From an uncultured Oscillibacter sp. (GTDB taxonomy: Bacteria > Bacillota > Clostridia > Oscillospirales > Oscillospiraceae): 35,743 bases of DNA. The stretch lies in NCBI GenBank assembly GCA_905200545.1, contig CAJKKQ010000024.1:1-35743 (forward strand), in the 5' to 3' direction. The stretch's first letter is position 1. Each line of letters begins with the position of its first letter. Below are positions 1 through 8,245 of the stretch, in pieces. The position numbers and the translations under genes were made by a program. The notes under the pieces are model-generated. The model did not search any database. It was not told the origin of the DNA and was given only the letters and a program-made list of their open reading frames with translations.

Positions 1-233
1 GGACCTTCTCCACCAACGGCGTTTCCATCCAGGGCCGCTACGGCATCCCCTGCGTGGGCTTCGGCCCCGGCGCCGAGTCTCAGGCTCACGCCCCCAACGA
101 GATCACCTGGAAGCAGGATCTGGTGACCTGTGCCGCCATGTACGTGGCCGCCGTGAACCTCTACAAGGAAGAGAACAAGACCGCCGATGTCACCGAGTTC
201 CGCCAGAGCCTGACGGACAACGTCATCCAGTGA
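1..233 (+). CDS. ygeY: YgeY-family M20 hydrolase, C-terminal fragment
   Basis: This is the last 76 codons of a gene that begins left of the window; the frame opens at base 3 and stops with TGA at 231-233. The visible protein has the family's C-terminal pattern: [15 protein letters not shown], then GFGPG, then an AHAPNE motif (the conserved metal-site His region of M20 amidohydrolases), then [13 protein letters not shown]. YgeY proteins are zinc-type M20 peptidases/deacylases found with selenium-dependent molybdenum hydroxylases and with ygeW, ygeX and ygfK in anaerobic purine breakdown. The exact substrate is not established here. The ygeW gene follows on the same strand after about 210 bases. 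Identity rests on the tail only, but gene order supports it strongly. Confidence 0.85.
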   Translation, partial: TFSTNGVSIQGRYGIPCVGFGPGAESQAHAPNEITWKQDLVTCAAMYVAAVNLYKEENKTADVTEFRQSLTDNVIQ

Positions 234-237
234 TTCC

Positions 238-410
238 TCGAGGGGGAGCAAGCTCCCCCTCGACCTCCCCCACCACCAGTGACACCGCGTCACTGGTGTG
301 TGCGCCCAAGGCGCACAAGTCATTGTATTTTCACCACGTACACGCCGCGGTGAAAATGATTGAAATTCTTTTGCCGCACCGCGGCAAAACTCTGCGAGGC
401 GACTTGCCTC
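238..410. repeat. String of six consecutive perfect hairpins in the ygeY-ygeW spacer
   Basis: Six inverted repeats lie end to end. Arms are 238-249/252-263 (12 bp, loop 2), 274-283/289-298 (10 bp, loop 5), 300-306/310-316 (7 bp, loop 3), 327-335/349-357 (9 bp, loop 13), 369-377/381-389 (9 bp, loop 3) and 396-400/406-410 (5 bp, loop 5). All arms pair perfectly and each hairpin has a different sequence. About 104 of 173 bases are in stems. None has a clear U-tract, so they are not simple terminators. A self-palindromic AT-rich 12-mer (416-427) follows, just before the ygeW ribosome site. Possible roles are mRNA stabilisation, attenuation, a protein-binding array or nested palindromic insertions. 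Confidence 0.8.
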
Positions 411-441
411 CTCCAAAATTATAATTTAAGGAGAGCTGATT

Positions 442-1632
442 ATGTCCAAGACCATCGAGCTGGCGCAGCATCTGGAAAAGCTGCACATCAACAATATGTA
501 CAAGTCCGACTTCTACTGGACCTGGGACAAGACCGACGAGGAGCTGGACGCCATCTTCACCGTGGCCGACGCCCTGCGTGACCTGCGGGAGCGCAACAAG
601 TCCACCCGGATCTTTGATTCCGGCCTGGGCATCTCCATCTTCCGGGACAACTCCACCCGTACCCGCTTCTCCTTTGCCTCCGCCTGCAACCTGCTGGGCC
701 TGAACGTCCAGGATCTGGATGAGAAGAAGAGCCAGATCGCCCACGGCGAGACCGTCCGTGAGACTGCCAACATGGTCTCCTTCATGGCCGACGTCATCGG
801 CATCCGGGACGACATGTTCATCGGCGAGGGCCACAAGTATCAGAAGACTTTCATGGACGCCGTGGCCGAGGGATACCGGGACGGCATCCTGGAGCAGCGT
901 CCCACCCTGGTGAATCTCCAGTGCGACGTGGACCATCCCACCCAGTGCATGGCCGACATGCTGCACATCATCCACCACTTCGGCGGCGTGGAGAACCTCA
1001 AGGGCAAGAAGATCGCCATGACCTGGGCCTATTCTCCCTCCTACGGCAAGCCCCTGTCCGTTCCCCAGGGCGTCATCGGATTGATGACCCGCTTCGGCAT
1101 GGACGTGGTGCTGGCCCACCCCGAGGGCTATGACGTGATGCCCGAGGTGGAGGAGATTGCCAAGAAGAACGCCGCAGCCACCGGCGGCACCTATAAGAAG
1201 GTCGCCACCATGGAAGAGGCCTTCGACGGCGCCGACATCGTCTATCCCAAGTCCTGGGCTCCCTTTGCCGCCATGGAGCAGCGCACGAAGCTCTATCAGG
1301 CCGGTGACCAGGCCGGCATCGACGCCCTGGAAAAGCAGCTGCTGGCCCAGAACGCCCAGTTCAAGAACTGGACCTGCTCTGAGGAGATGATGAAGCGCAC
1401 CAAGAACGGCAGCGCCCTGTATATGCACTGCCTGCCCGCCGACATCACGGGCCTGTCCTGCAAGGAGGGCGAGGTGGACAACTCCGTGTTCGACCGCTAC
1501 ATCGATCCTCTGTACAAGGAAGCCAGCTACAAGCCCTATGTCATCGCCGCCATGATTATGATGGCCAAGGTGAAGGATCCTGTGTCCGCCCTGATGGCCA
1601 TGGACGCCGGCAGCAAGCGCAAGCTGTACTAA
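442..1632 (+). CDS. ygeW: Knotted carbamoyltransferase YgeW
   Basis: The 396-residue protein is of the aspartate/ornithine carbamoyltransferase fold, YgeW branch. The carbamoyl-phosphate loop is S71-T72-R73-T74-R75 inside RDNSTRTRFSFAS, and the HCLP signature is at H329-P332. The family is known to have a knotted fold and a catabolic role. In purine-degrading anaerobes it is thought to act on ureido intermediates and release carbamoyl phosphate; that substrate is inferred from context here. The ATG at 442 follows an AAGGAGAG site at 428-435. It lies between ygeY and carbamate kinase, so the carbamoyl group can be passed on to make ATP. Strings of hairpins flank it on both sides. Confidence 0.95.
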   Translation: MSKTIELAQHLEKLHINNMYKSDFYWTWDKTDEELDAIFTVADALRDLRERNKSTRIFDSGLGISIFRDNSTRTRFSFASACNLLGLNVQDLDEKKSQIAHGETVRETANMVSFMADVIGIRDDMFIGEGHKYQKTFMDAVAEGYRDGILEQRPTLVNLQCDVDHPTQCMADMLHIIHHFGGVENLKGKKIAMTWAYSPSYGKPLSVPQGVIGLMTRFGMDVVLAHPEGYDVMPEVEEIAKKNAAATGGTYKKVATMEEAFDGADIVYPKSWAPFAAMEQRTKLYQAGDQAGIDALEKQLLAQNAQFKNWTCSEEMMKRTKNGSALYMHCLPADITGLSCKEGEVDNSVFDRYIDPLYKEASYKPYVIAAMIMMAKVKDPVSALMAMDAGSKRKLY

Positions 1633-1639
1633 GCACACC

Positions 1640-1752
1640 GCCCGCACCAGCGGGCCCCTATGAACGAACCAGAAACATTTGGCGGGAATGTGGCACCATG
1701 TTCCCGCCAAATCTTTACCCGCCGGGTTTTCCCCGCAGGCTGCGGAGCCTGC
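1640..1752. repeat. String of hairpins in the ygeW-carbamate kinase spacer
   Basis: Three perfect inverted repeats lie in a row: 1640-1645/1650-1655 (6 bp, loop ACCA), 1677-1688/1701-1712 (12 bp, arms atttggcgggaa and its complement, loop 12) and 1735-1741/1746-1752 (7 bp, loop GCGG). A weak 4-bp hairpin at 1717-1727 sits between the last two. There is no U-tract after the big stem (it is followed by CTTT, then ACCC), so termination is doubtful. The design resembles the longer string before ygeW, but the sequences differ. Confidence 0.75.
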
Positions 1753-1782
1753 ACATTAAATTTTAGACGAGGTGTCACCACA

Positions 1783-2718
1783 ATGGGTAAACGCATTGTC
1801 ATCGCTCTGGGCGGCAACGCTCTGGGCAAGAATCTGCCGGAACAGATGGCTGCCGTGAAGCATACCGCCCGGGCCATCGTAGATCTCATCGAAGAAGGGC
1901 ACCAGGTGGTGGTGGCCCACGGCAACGGCCCCCAGGTGGGCATGATCAATACCGCCATGACCACCCTCTCCCGGGAAGACCCCACACATCCCATGGCTCC
2001 CATGTCCGTGTGCACGGCCATGAGCCAGGGCTATATCGGCTACGATCTGCAAAACTCCCTGCGGGAGGAGCTGCTGGACCGGGGCATCAACAAACCGGTG
2101 GCCACCATCCTCACTCAGGTGGAAGTGGACCCCGACGATCCCGCTTTCCAGAATCCCACCAAGCCCATCGGCACCTTCATGACCGAAGCGGAGGCGGAGG
2201 AAATGCGCCGCCGTGGCAACGCCGTGATGGAAGATGCCGGCCGGGGCTGGCGGCGCTGCGTGGCCTCTCCCCTGCCTAAATCCATCATTGAGATCGACAC
2301 CATCCGGGCCCTGGTGGACGCCGGACAGGTGGCTGTGGCCTGCGGCGGCGGCGGCATCCCCGTCTACAAGACGGAGGGCCACCACCTCAAGGGTGCCGGT
2401 GCCGTCATCGACAAGGATTTCGCCTCCGAACTGCTGGCAGAACAGCTGGACGCGGACACCCTCATCATCCTCACCGCCGTGGAAAAGGTAGCCGTCAACT
2501 TCGGCAAGCCCGACCAGCAGTGGCTGGATCATCTGACTCCGGAAGAAGCCCGCAAGTACGAGGCGGAGGGTCAGTTTGCCCCCGGCTCCATGCTGCCCAA
2601 GGTGCAGGCTGCGGTAAAATTTGCCCAGTCCAAGCCCGGCCGCACCGCCCTGATCACCCTGTTGGAAAAGGCCAAGGACGGTATCGCCGGCCGCACCGGC
2701 ACCGCCGTTTCCCAGTAA
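1783..2718 (+). CDS. arcC: Carbamate kinase
   Basis: The 311-residue protein transfers phosphate between carbamoyl phosphate and ADP, giving ATP, CO2 and ammonia. It shows the family's N-terminal glycine motif (GGNALG from G10) and the strongly conserved HGNGPQVG block (H46-G53), and its length is typical of ArcC/YqeA. The frame is open further upstream to 1660, but that part would encode the hairpin spacer. The ATG at 1783 has a GAGG-type site at 1769-1772 and begins the conserved MGKRIVIALGGNA segment, so it is chosen. Placed directly after ygeW, it is the likely energy-yielding last step of ureido/purine catabolism (E. coli counterpart YqeA). A strong terminator follows. Confidence 0.95.
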   Translation: MGKRIVIALGGNALGKNLPEQMAAVKHTARAIVDLIEEGHQVVVAHGNGPQVGMINTAMTTLSREDPTHPMAPMSVCTAMSQGYIGYDLQNSLREELLDRGINKPVATILTQVEVDPDDPAFQNPTKPIGTFMTEAEAEEMRRRGNAVMEDAGRGWRRCVASPLPKSIIEIDTIRALVDAGQVAVACGGGGIPVYKTEGHHLKGAGAVIDKDFASELLAEQLDADTLIILTAVEKVAVNFGKPDQQWLDHLTPEEARKYEAEGQFAPGSMLPKVQAAVKFAQSKPGRTALITLLEKAKDGIAGRTGTAVSQ

Positions 2719-2761
2719 GCGGGCACGCTTGGGCGAAAAAAGGTTGAACTGTTTATTTTGT

Positions 2762-2795
2762 ACAAGGAGAGCGAGTTTTTCGCTCTCCTTGTTTG
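2762..2795 (+). terminator. Rho-independent terminator after carbamate kinase
   Basis: A perfect 13-bp stem (2762-2774/2780-2792, arm acaaggagagcga) has a 5-base GTTTT loop and is followed by a T-rich stretch. It closes the ygeY-ygeW-arcC unit before the importer genes. Confidence 0.85.
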
Positions 2796-2889
2796 CTATT
2801 ATTTGTGCTTTTCTGTCTTTTTGCACAAAGGTCAACCTATACAAGTTTATTTTTTCTGGTTCTTACAACCAACAAACGTAAAAATTTAG

Positions 2890-2918
2890 TTGAATTTTTA
2901 TGTTTTGGAATGTATGAT
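2890..2918 (+). promoter_or_regulatory. Sigma-A promoter of the BMP lipoprotein/ABC importer
   Basis: TTGAAT (2890-2895), a 17-bp spacer and TATGAT (2913-2918). Transcription would start near 2925, leaving a leader of about 65 bases. I see no purine-riboswitch core in that leader. Confidence 0.7.
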
Positions 2919-2991
2919 GAACATAAGCAGAATGTTCCAACCATCCTGCCCACTGGTAATCGTTTTACTATTTTTTAAGGAGGAATCCAGA

Positions 2992-4260
2992 ATGAAGAAG
3001 TTTCTTGCGCTTCTCCTGGCCATGGTGATGTCTCTGAGCCTGGCTGCCTGCGGCGGCTCCGACACGGAAGATACCACCACCACCACTGACGACACTGCCA
3101 CGGAAGAGTCCGCCGCTTCTGATGTGAAGATCGGCCTCATCTGCGTGCACGATGTCAACTCCGGTTACGATGCCGCCCACATCGAGGGCCTCACCGCTGC
3201 CTGTGAGGAACTGGGCATCGATGTTGACAGCCAGGTAGTCTTCAAGTACAACATCGCTGAGGATCAGAACTGCTACGATGCCGCCGTGGACCTGGCGGAG
3301 CAGGGCTGCAACATCATTTTCTCTGATTCTTACGGCCATCAGACCTACATGCTCCAGGCCGCCCGTGACTATTCCGACATCACCTTCGTCTCCTGCACCG
3401 GCGACCAGGCTGGCGTCGCGGGCCTGGACAACTTCAAGAACATTTTCCCCTATACTTATGAGTCCCGCTACGTCTCCGGCGTGGTGGCCGGCATGAAGCT
3501 CAAGGAGCTGATGGACGCCGGTACCGTCACCGATCCTTATGTGGGCTATGTGGGTGCCTTCCCCTATGCCGAGGTGGTCTGCGGCTACACCGCGTTCCTG
3601 CTGGGCATCCAGTCCATCGTTCCCGAGGCTCACATGGACGTGCAGTACACCAACTCCTGGTATGATCCTGTTGCTGAGGGCGAGGCTGCCAATACCCTGA
3701 TGGCCCGCGGCTGCGTCATCATCGGCCAGCACGCTGACTCCACCGGCGCTCCCTCCGCTGTCCAGGAGGCCCAGGACAAGGGCACTGTGGCTTACTCTGT
3801 GGGCTACAACATCGACATGCTCTCCGTGGCTCCCACCGCCGCTCTGACTTCTGCCCAGAACAACTGGTCTGTTCTGTATAAGGCCACTCTGGAGAAGTTC
3901 ATTGCCGGCGAGGAGATCCCCGCTGACTATGCTACCGGCCACGCCAACAATGCCGTTATGATCTCCGCCCTGGGCGAGAGCTGTGCTGAGGGCACCCAGG
4001 AGGCCGTGGACGCCGCTTGGGCCGGCATTGACGACGGCAGCCTGAAGGTGTTCGACACCTCCAAGTTCACCGTGGGCGGCCAGACCGTCACCGAGTATGA
4101 GGTGAACTTCTCCATCATCGACTTTGCCACCGGCGACGTGGTGTTCGAGGGTCCCACCGAGAACGTCATTGCGGACGGTGCCTTCCAGGAGTCCGTGTGC
4201 CGCAGCGCTCCTTACTTCGATCTGCGCATCGACGGCATCACCGAGCTCAACAACAACTAA
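2992..4260 (+). CDS. BMP-family lipoprotein, nucleoside/purine-type solute-binding protein
   Basis: The 422-residue protein starts with MKKFLALLLAMVMSLSLAAC, a lipoprotein signal with the modified cysteine at C20, then an acidic Thr-rich linker. The body from about residue 45 matches the Bmp/Med family (VKIGLICVHDVNSGYD, VVFKYNIAEDQNCYDAA, FVSCTGDQAG, PYTYESRYVSGVVAGMK). These proteins bind nucleosides or related ligands outside the membrane and hand them to an ABC importer; B. subtilis NupN is a known case. The ATG at 2992 is 8 bases after AAGGAGG (2977-2983). It has its own promoter and is followed by a terminator before the ATPase gene, as expected when the binding protein is made in excess. 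A purine or urate ligand is inferred from the neighbouring ygeW and carbamate kinase genes. Confidence 0.9.
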   Translation: MKKFLALLLAMVMSLSLAACGGSDTEDTTTTTDDTATEESAASDVKIGLICVHDVNSGYDAAHIEGLTAACEELGIDVDSQVVFKYNIAEDQNCYDAAVDLAEQGCNIIFSDSYGHQTYMLQAARDYSDITFVSCTGDQAGVAGLDNFKNIFPYTYESRYVSGVVAGMKLKELMDAGTVTDPYVGYVGAFPYAEVVCGYTAFLLGIQSIVPEAHMDVQYTNSWYDPVAEGEAANTLMARGCVIIGQHADSTGAPSAVQEAQDKGTVAYSVGYNIDMLSVAPTAALTSAQNNWSVLYKATLEKFIAGEEIPADYATGHANNAVMISALGESCAEGTQEAVDAAWAGIDDGSLKVFDTSKFTVGGQTVTEYEVNFSIIDFATGDVVFEGPTENVIADGAFQESVCRSAPYFDLRIDGITELNNN

Positions 4261-4270
4261 ACCCAGCCTG

Positions 4271-4303
4271 AAAAGGGGGCTGCCCTGTGGCAGCCCCTTT
4301 TTT
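4271..4303 (+). terminator. Terminator/attenuator between binding protein and ATPase
   Basis: A 9-bp stem (4276-4284/4289-4297, arm ggggctgcc, loop CTGT) is flanked by A-rich and T6 tracts. No promoter is visible between it and the ATPase gene, so it probably lets a fraction of transcripts through and sets binding protein above transporter. Confidence 0.85.
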
Positions 4304-4408
4304 CCAAATCCCCCTTCGCGGCAGGCAGGCCGCCGGGGTCTTTTCCCTTTTCTTTTCCCTCCGGAGGCACATGCCTACACGAAAGTCTTAAAAGAAAGGA
4401 AGATTCGC

Positions 4409-5986
4409 TTGGAACAAACCTATGCCATTCAGATGAAGAACATCACCAAGCGCTTCGGCAAGGTGGTCGCCAACGACAGCGTCTCGCTGGACATCAAGCG
4501 GGGCGAGATCCTGTCGCTGCTGGGTGAAAACGGCAGCGGCAAGACCACGCTGATGAACATGCTGGCCGGGATCTACTTCCCCGATGAGGGCGAGATTCTG
4601 GTCAACGGGCAGAATGTCACCATTGCATCCCCCAAGGATGCCTTTGAGTGCGGCATCGGCATGATCCACCAGCACTTCAAACTGGTGGATGTCTTTACAG
4701 CGGCAGAGAATATCATTCTGGGACTGGAGGGCCAGCAGAAGCTGGATCTGAAAACCGTAGCCGCCAAGGTCAACGAGATCTGCGACAAATATGGTTTTGT
4801 CATCGACCCCTACAAAAAAGTCTACAACATGTCCGTCTCCGAGAAGCAGACGGTAGAGATCGTCAAGGTCCTCTACCGGGGCGCGGACATTCTCATACTG
4901 GACGAGCCCACCGCCGTCCTCACCCCTCAGGAGACCGACCGGCTCTTTGAGGTCATGCGCAACATGAAGGCCGACGGCAAGGCCATGGTCATCATCACCC
5001 ATAAGCTCAATGAGGTGATGGAGGTTTCCGACCGGGTGGCGGTCCTGCGCAAGGGCCAGTACATCGGCGATGTGGCTACCGCGGATACCAACCCCCAGAA
5101 GCTCACGGACATGATGGTGGGCCACGCCGTCACGCTGAACATTGACCGCCCCCTGGTGGAAAACCGCCACCTGCGTCTGGAGGTCAAGGATCTCACCGTC
5201 CTGACGCCCGACGGCATCAAGGCCCTGGATCGGGTTTCCTTCCAGGCCTTCGGCGGAGAGATCCTGGGCATCGCAGGTATCTCCGGCAGCGGTCAGAAGG
5301 AACTGCTGGAGTCCATTGCCGGTCTTCGGAACACCCAGCCCGGTTCCCATGTCATCTATCACCCCCCCTCTCCCGACGAAGCCATCGCCGGTCAGCACAT
5401 TCCTGTGGATCGTGAGGGCGAAGAGCTTCTGGGCAAAACGCCCCGGCAGATCCATAACATCGGTGTCTCCATGGCTTTCGTGCCGGAAGACCGTCTTGGC
5501 ATGGGCCTGGTGGGCTCCATGGGCATGGCGGACAATATGATGCTCAAAACCTACCGCTCCGGCAAAGGCCCTCTTCTCAACCGCAAGCCCCCCCGTGAGC
5601 TGGCAGAAAAGGTCAAGGAGGAGCTGGACGTGCTGACGCCCAGCATCAACACTCCCGTACGGCGCCTCTCCGGCGGCAATGTCCAGAAGGTACTGGTAGG
5701 CCGTGAGATCGCACAGGATCCCTCAGTGCTGATGACGGCTTACGCCGTCCGGGGCCTGGACATCAATACCTCTTACACCATTTATAACCTGCTGACGGCT
5801 GAAAAACTCAAGGGCGTGGCCGTCATCTACGTGGGTGAGGACCTGGATGTCCTGCTGGAGCTGTGCGACCGGATCCTGGTACTGTGCGGCGGACAGGTGA
5901 GCGGCATCGTGGATGCCCGCACCACCACCAAGGAGGAAGTCGGTCTGCTGATGACCAAGTTCAGAAAGGGGGGCACGGAAGCATGA
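4409..5986 (+). CDS. ABC importer ATPase with two nucleotide-binding domains, NupO type
   Basis: The 525-residue protein has two ABC domains. Domain 1 has Walker A GENGSGKTT (G39-T47), a relaxed signature (MSVSEKQ) and Walker B LILDEP with D165. Domain 2 starts with the degenerate loop GISGSGQKE (from G290) and keeps LSGGN (L420). Its Walker B region reads MTAYAVRGLD, lacking a normal Asp-Glu pair, as is usual in the sugar/nucleoside ATPase family. The TTG at 4409 is preferred because AAAGGAAG (4395-4402) sits 6 bases upstream; the ATG at 4433 has no site. Its stop overlaps the first permease start (ATGA). It powers import with the preceding lipoprotein. Confidence 0.92.
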   Translation: MEQTYAIQMKNITKRFGKVVANDSVSLDIKRGEILSLLGENGSGKTTLMNMLAGIYFPDEGEILVNGQNVTIASPKDAFECGIGMIHQHFKLVDVFTAAENIILGLEGQQKLDLKTVAAKVNEICDKYGFVIDPYKKVYNMSVSEKQTVEIVKVLYRGADILILDEPTAVLTPQETDRLFEVMRNMKADGKAMVIITHKLNEVMEVSDRVAVLRKGQYIGDVATADTNPQKLTDMMVGHAVTLNIDRPLVENRHLRLEVKDLTVLTPDGIKALDRVSFQAFGGEILGIAGISGSGQKELLESIAGLRNTQPGSHVIYHPPSPDEAIAGQHIPVDREGEELLGKTPRQIHNIGVSMAFVPEDRLGMGLVGSMGMADNMMLKTYRSGKGPLLNRKPPRELAEKVKEELDVLTPSINTPVRRLSGGNVQKVLVGREIAQDPSVLMTAYAVRGLDINTSYTIYNLLTAEKLKGVAVIYVGEDLDVLLELCDRILVLCGGQVSGIVDARTTTKEEVGLLMTKFRKGGTEA

Positions 5987-7092
5987 GTCAGGTAAAGCAG
6001 CATAAAGAACCGCTGTTGCGTATCGCCAAACGGGATACCATCAGCCATCCAAAAGCCTGGGCCATCCGCATTGTGGCAGTGCTGTTGTCCCTGGTGGTCA
6101 GCGGCCTGTTCATCTTCGCCGTTACCAAGCTCAATCCCGTTCAGGTGTACGAGGCCATTTTTGACGGTGCTTTCGGCACTTCCCGGCGCTCCTGGGTCAC
6201 CGTTCGGGACTCCATGATGCTCCTTTGCATCGGCGTGGGCCTGGCCCCCGCCTTCAAGATGAAGTTCTGGAACATCGGCGCCGAGGGGCAGATCCTCATC
6301 GGCGGCGTCATCACCGCCGGCATCATGCGTTTTTACGGGAACGCGCTGCCCACCCCGGCCCTCCTGGTCATCATGGCAGTAGTGAGCCTGCTGTGCGGCT
6401 GCCTGTGGGGCGTGATCCCCGCCGTGTTCAAGGCGGTGTGGAACACCAATGAGACCCTCTTCACCCTGATGATGAACTATGTGGCCATCCAGATCACCAG
6501 CTATTGCGTGGCCATGTGGGAGAATCCGGTAGGCTCCAACACCGTGGGTGTCATCAACCAGATGACGGGCTACGGCTGGTTCCCCGCTGTGCTGGGCCAG
6601 AGCTACGGCCTCAATGTCATTTTGGTACTGGTGCTGACGGTGGGCATGTACATCTACCTGAAGCACTCCAAGCAGGGCTATGAGATCGCCGTGGTAGGCG
6701 ACTCGGAGAATACGGCGCGGTACGCCGGCATCAACGTCCGGAAGGTCACCATCCGCACCATGGCCATTTCCGGCGCCATCTGCGGCCTGGCCGGCTTCAT
6801 TGAGGTGGCCGGCGTCAGCCACACTATCTCCACCGCCACTGCCGGCGGCCGGGGTTTCACCGCCATCATCGTGGCGTGGCTGGCCAAGTTCAATACCTTC
6901 GTGATGATCCTGATCTCCTTCCTGCTGGTATTTTTGCAGAAAGGCGCGGTGCAGATCGCCTCGCAGTTCAACCTCAACGACTACGCGTCCAATATCATCA
7001 CCGGCATCATCCTGTTCTTCATCCTGGGCAGTGAGTTCTTCATCAATTACCGCGTGATCCTGCGCGGCAGAAAGGAGGCCGACGCCAAATGA
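5983..7092 (+). CDS. ABC importer permease 1, nucleoside/BMP type
   Basis: The 369-residue multi-spanning membrane protein is of the BPD_transp_2 family (NupP/YufP-like). It has a cytoplasmic N-terminus rich in charge (MSQVKQHKEPLLRIAKRD), then about eight to ten hydrophobic segments. The conserved cytoplasmic loop reads GDSENTARYAGINVRKVTIRT, with the permease-ATPase contact, followed by SGAICGLAGFIEV. The ATG at 5983 overlaps the ATPase stop by 4 bases and the gene ends in another 4-base overlap with the second permease, so the three are translationally coupled. It should form half of the pore. Confidence 0.92.
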   Translation: MSQVKQHKEPLLRIAKRDTISHPKAWAIRIVAVLLSLVVSGLFIFAVTKLNPVQVYEAIFDGAFGTSRRSWVTVRDSMMLLCIGVGLAPAFKMKFWNIGAEGQILIGGVITAGIMRFYGNALPTPALLVIMAVVSLLCGCLWGVIPAVFKAVWNTNETLFTLMMNYVAIQITSYCVAMWENPVGSNTVGVINQMTGYGWFPAVLGQSYGLNVILVLVLTVGMYIYLKHSKQGYEIAVVGDSENTARYAGINVRKVTIRTMAISGAICGLAGFIEVAGVSHTISTATAGGRGFTAIIVAWLAKFNTFVMILISFLLVFLQKGAVQIASQFNLNDYASNIITGIILFFILGSEFFINYRVILRGRKEADAK

Positions 7093-8075
7093 GTGAACTG
7101 GTCATCCGTCTGCTGCAATCCTCCATCTGCTTCGGCACCGTCATCATGTACGGCGCCATCGGCGAAATTCTGACGGAGAAATCCGGCAATCTGAACCTGG
7201 GCGTCCCGGGCATCATGTACCTGGGCGGCATCTCGGGTCTGGCGGCCTCGTTCTTCTATGAGTTCAATAACCCTGATCCCAACGGCCTTGTGTGCCTGCT
7301 GATCTCCTTCCTGGCGGCGTTCCTGGTCTCCGCGCTGGGCGGCCTGCTTTACAGCTTCCTGACCATCACCCTGCGGGCCAACCAGAACGTCACCGGATTG
7401 ACGCTGACCATCTTCGGCGGCGGCATCGCCAACTTCTTCGGCGGCAGCCTCAACACCATGGCCGGCGGCGTGGGCCAGATCTCCGTGGCCACCACCAGCG
7501 CCGTCTACCGGGCCACCATTCCCGGCCTCTCCGGCCTGGGCGTGGTAGGCAAGCTGATCTTCAATTACGGTTTCATGGTATACCTAGCCATCGTCCTGGC
7601 CATCGTCATGCACTGGTTCCTCAACCACACCCGGAGAGGCCTGAACCTCCGGGCCGTGGGTGAGAACCCCGCCACCGCCGATGCTGCGGGCATCAACGTC
7701 ACCCGCAACAAGTACCTGGCCACCTGCATCGGCGCGGGCATCTCCGGCCTTGGCGGCTTGTACTACACTATGGACTACATCAAGGGCACCTGGGCCAACG
7801 ACGGCACCATCGAGTCTCTGGGCTGGCTGGCCGTGGCTCTGGTGATCTTCGCCACCTGGCGCTCCGTCAACGCCATCTGGGGCTCCTACCTCTTCGGCTT
7901 TTTGTTCTGGGTGTATCTCATCATCCCGGGACTTGCCCGCAAGGATATCGAGCTGTTCAAGATGCTGCCCTACCTGGTGACCATCGCGGTGCTGATCATC
8001 ACCTCCCTGCGGAAAAAGCGGGAGAATCAGCCCCCCGCCAGTCTGGGCCTTGCCTATTTCCGGGAAGAGCGCTGA
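7089..8075 (+). CDS. ABC importer permease 2, nucleoside/BMP type
   Basis: The 328-residue membrane protein is of the same superfamily as the preceding gene (NupQ/YufQ-like). Early motif EKSGNLNLGVPGIMYLGG is typical of this subunit. The coupling loop is GENPATADAAGINVTRNKYLAT, followed by AGISGLGGLYYT. The start overlaps the upstream stop (ATGA at 7089-7092). It completes a binding protein-ATPase-two permease importer, and a strong terminator lies 14 bases after its stop. Substrate specificity cannot be read from sequence; purine nucleoside, nucleobase or urate are the best guesses from location. Confidence 0.92.
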   Translation: MSELVIRLLQSSICFGTVIMYGAIGEILTEKSGNLNLGVPGIMYLGGISGLAASFFYEFNNPDPNGLVCLLISFLAAFLVSALGGLLYSFLTITLRANQNVTGLTLTIFGGGIANFFGGSLNTMAGGVGQISVATTSAVYRATIPGLSGLGVVGKLIFNYGFMVYLAIVLAIVMHWFLNHTRRGLNLRAVGENPATADAAGINVTRNKYLATCIGAGISGLGGLYYTMDYIKGTWANDGTIESLGWLAVALVIFATWRSVNAIWGSYLFGFLFWVYLIIPGLARKDIELFKMLPYLVTIAVLIITSLRKKRENQPPASLGLAYFREER

Positions 8076-8089
8076 CCTCTGCAGACACA

Positions 8090-8126
8090 AACCCGAACCG
8101 CATTGCCTGATGCGGTTCGGGTTTTC
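8090..8126 (+). terminator. Terminator of the importer operon
   Basis: A perfect 14-bp stem (8090-8103/8110-8123, arm aacccgaaccgcat) has a 6-base loop and a short T-run. Confidence 0.85.
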
Positions 8127-8245
8127 CCATTTCTTTTGGAGATCTGGGGCCATTCACAAAATGTTTTCAAATTGTCCATTTTTTCGACAGCCCTTGTGTG
8201 CTACCGTAGTGATACTGATTTTCCAAGATCTGTGAGGTGTCCGTT

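Noticed and set aside
2919..2991. Purine riboswitch before the BMP lipoprotein
   Set aside because: The leader is short and lacks the paired loops and conserved junction bases of the purine class.
4124..4408. Upstream extension of the ABC ATPase frame
   Set aside because: It would overlap the lipoprotein gene and the terminator; the TTG at 4409 with AAAGGAAG explains the start.
8124..8245. Promoter for the PAP2 gene
   Set aside because: Several partial boxes exist, but none has both hexamers at 16-18 bp.
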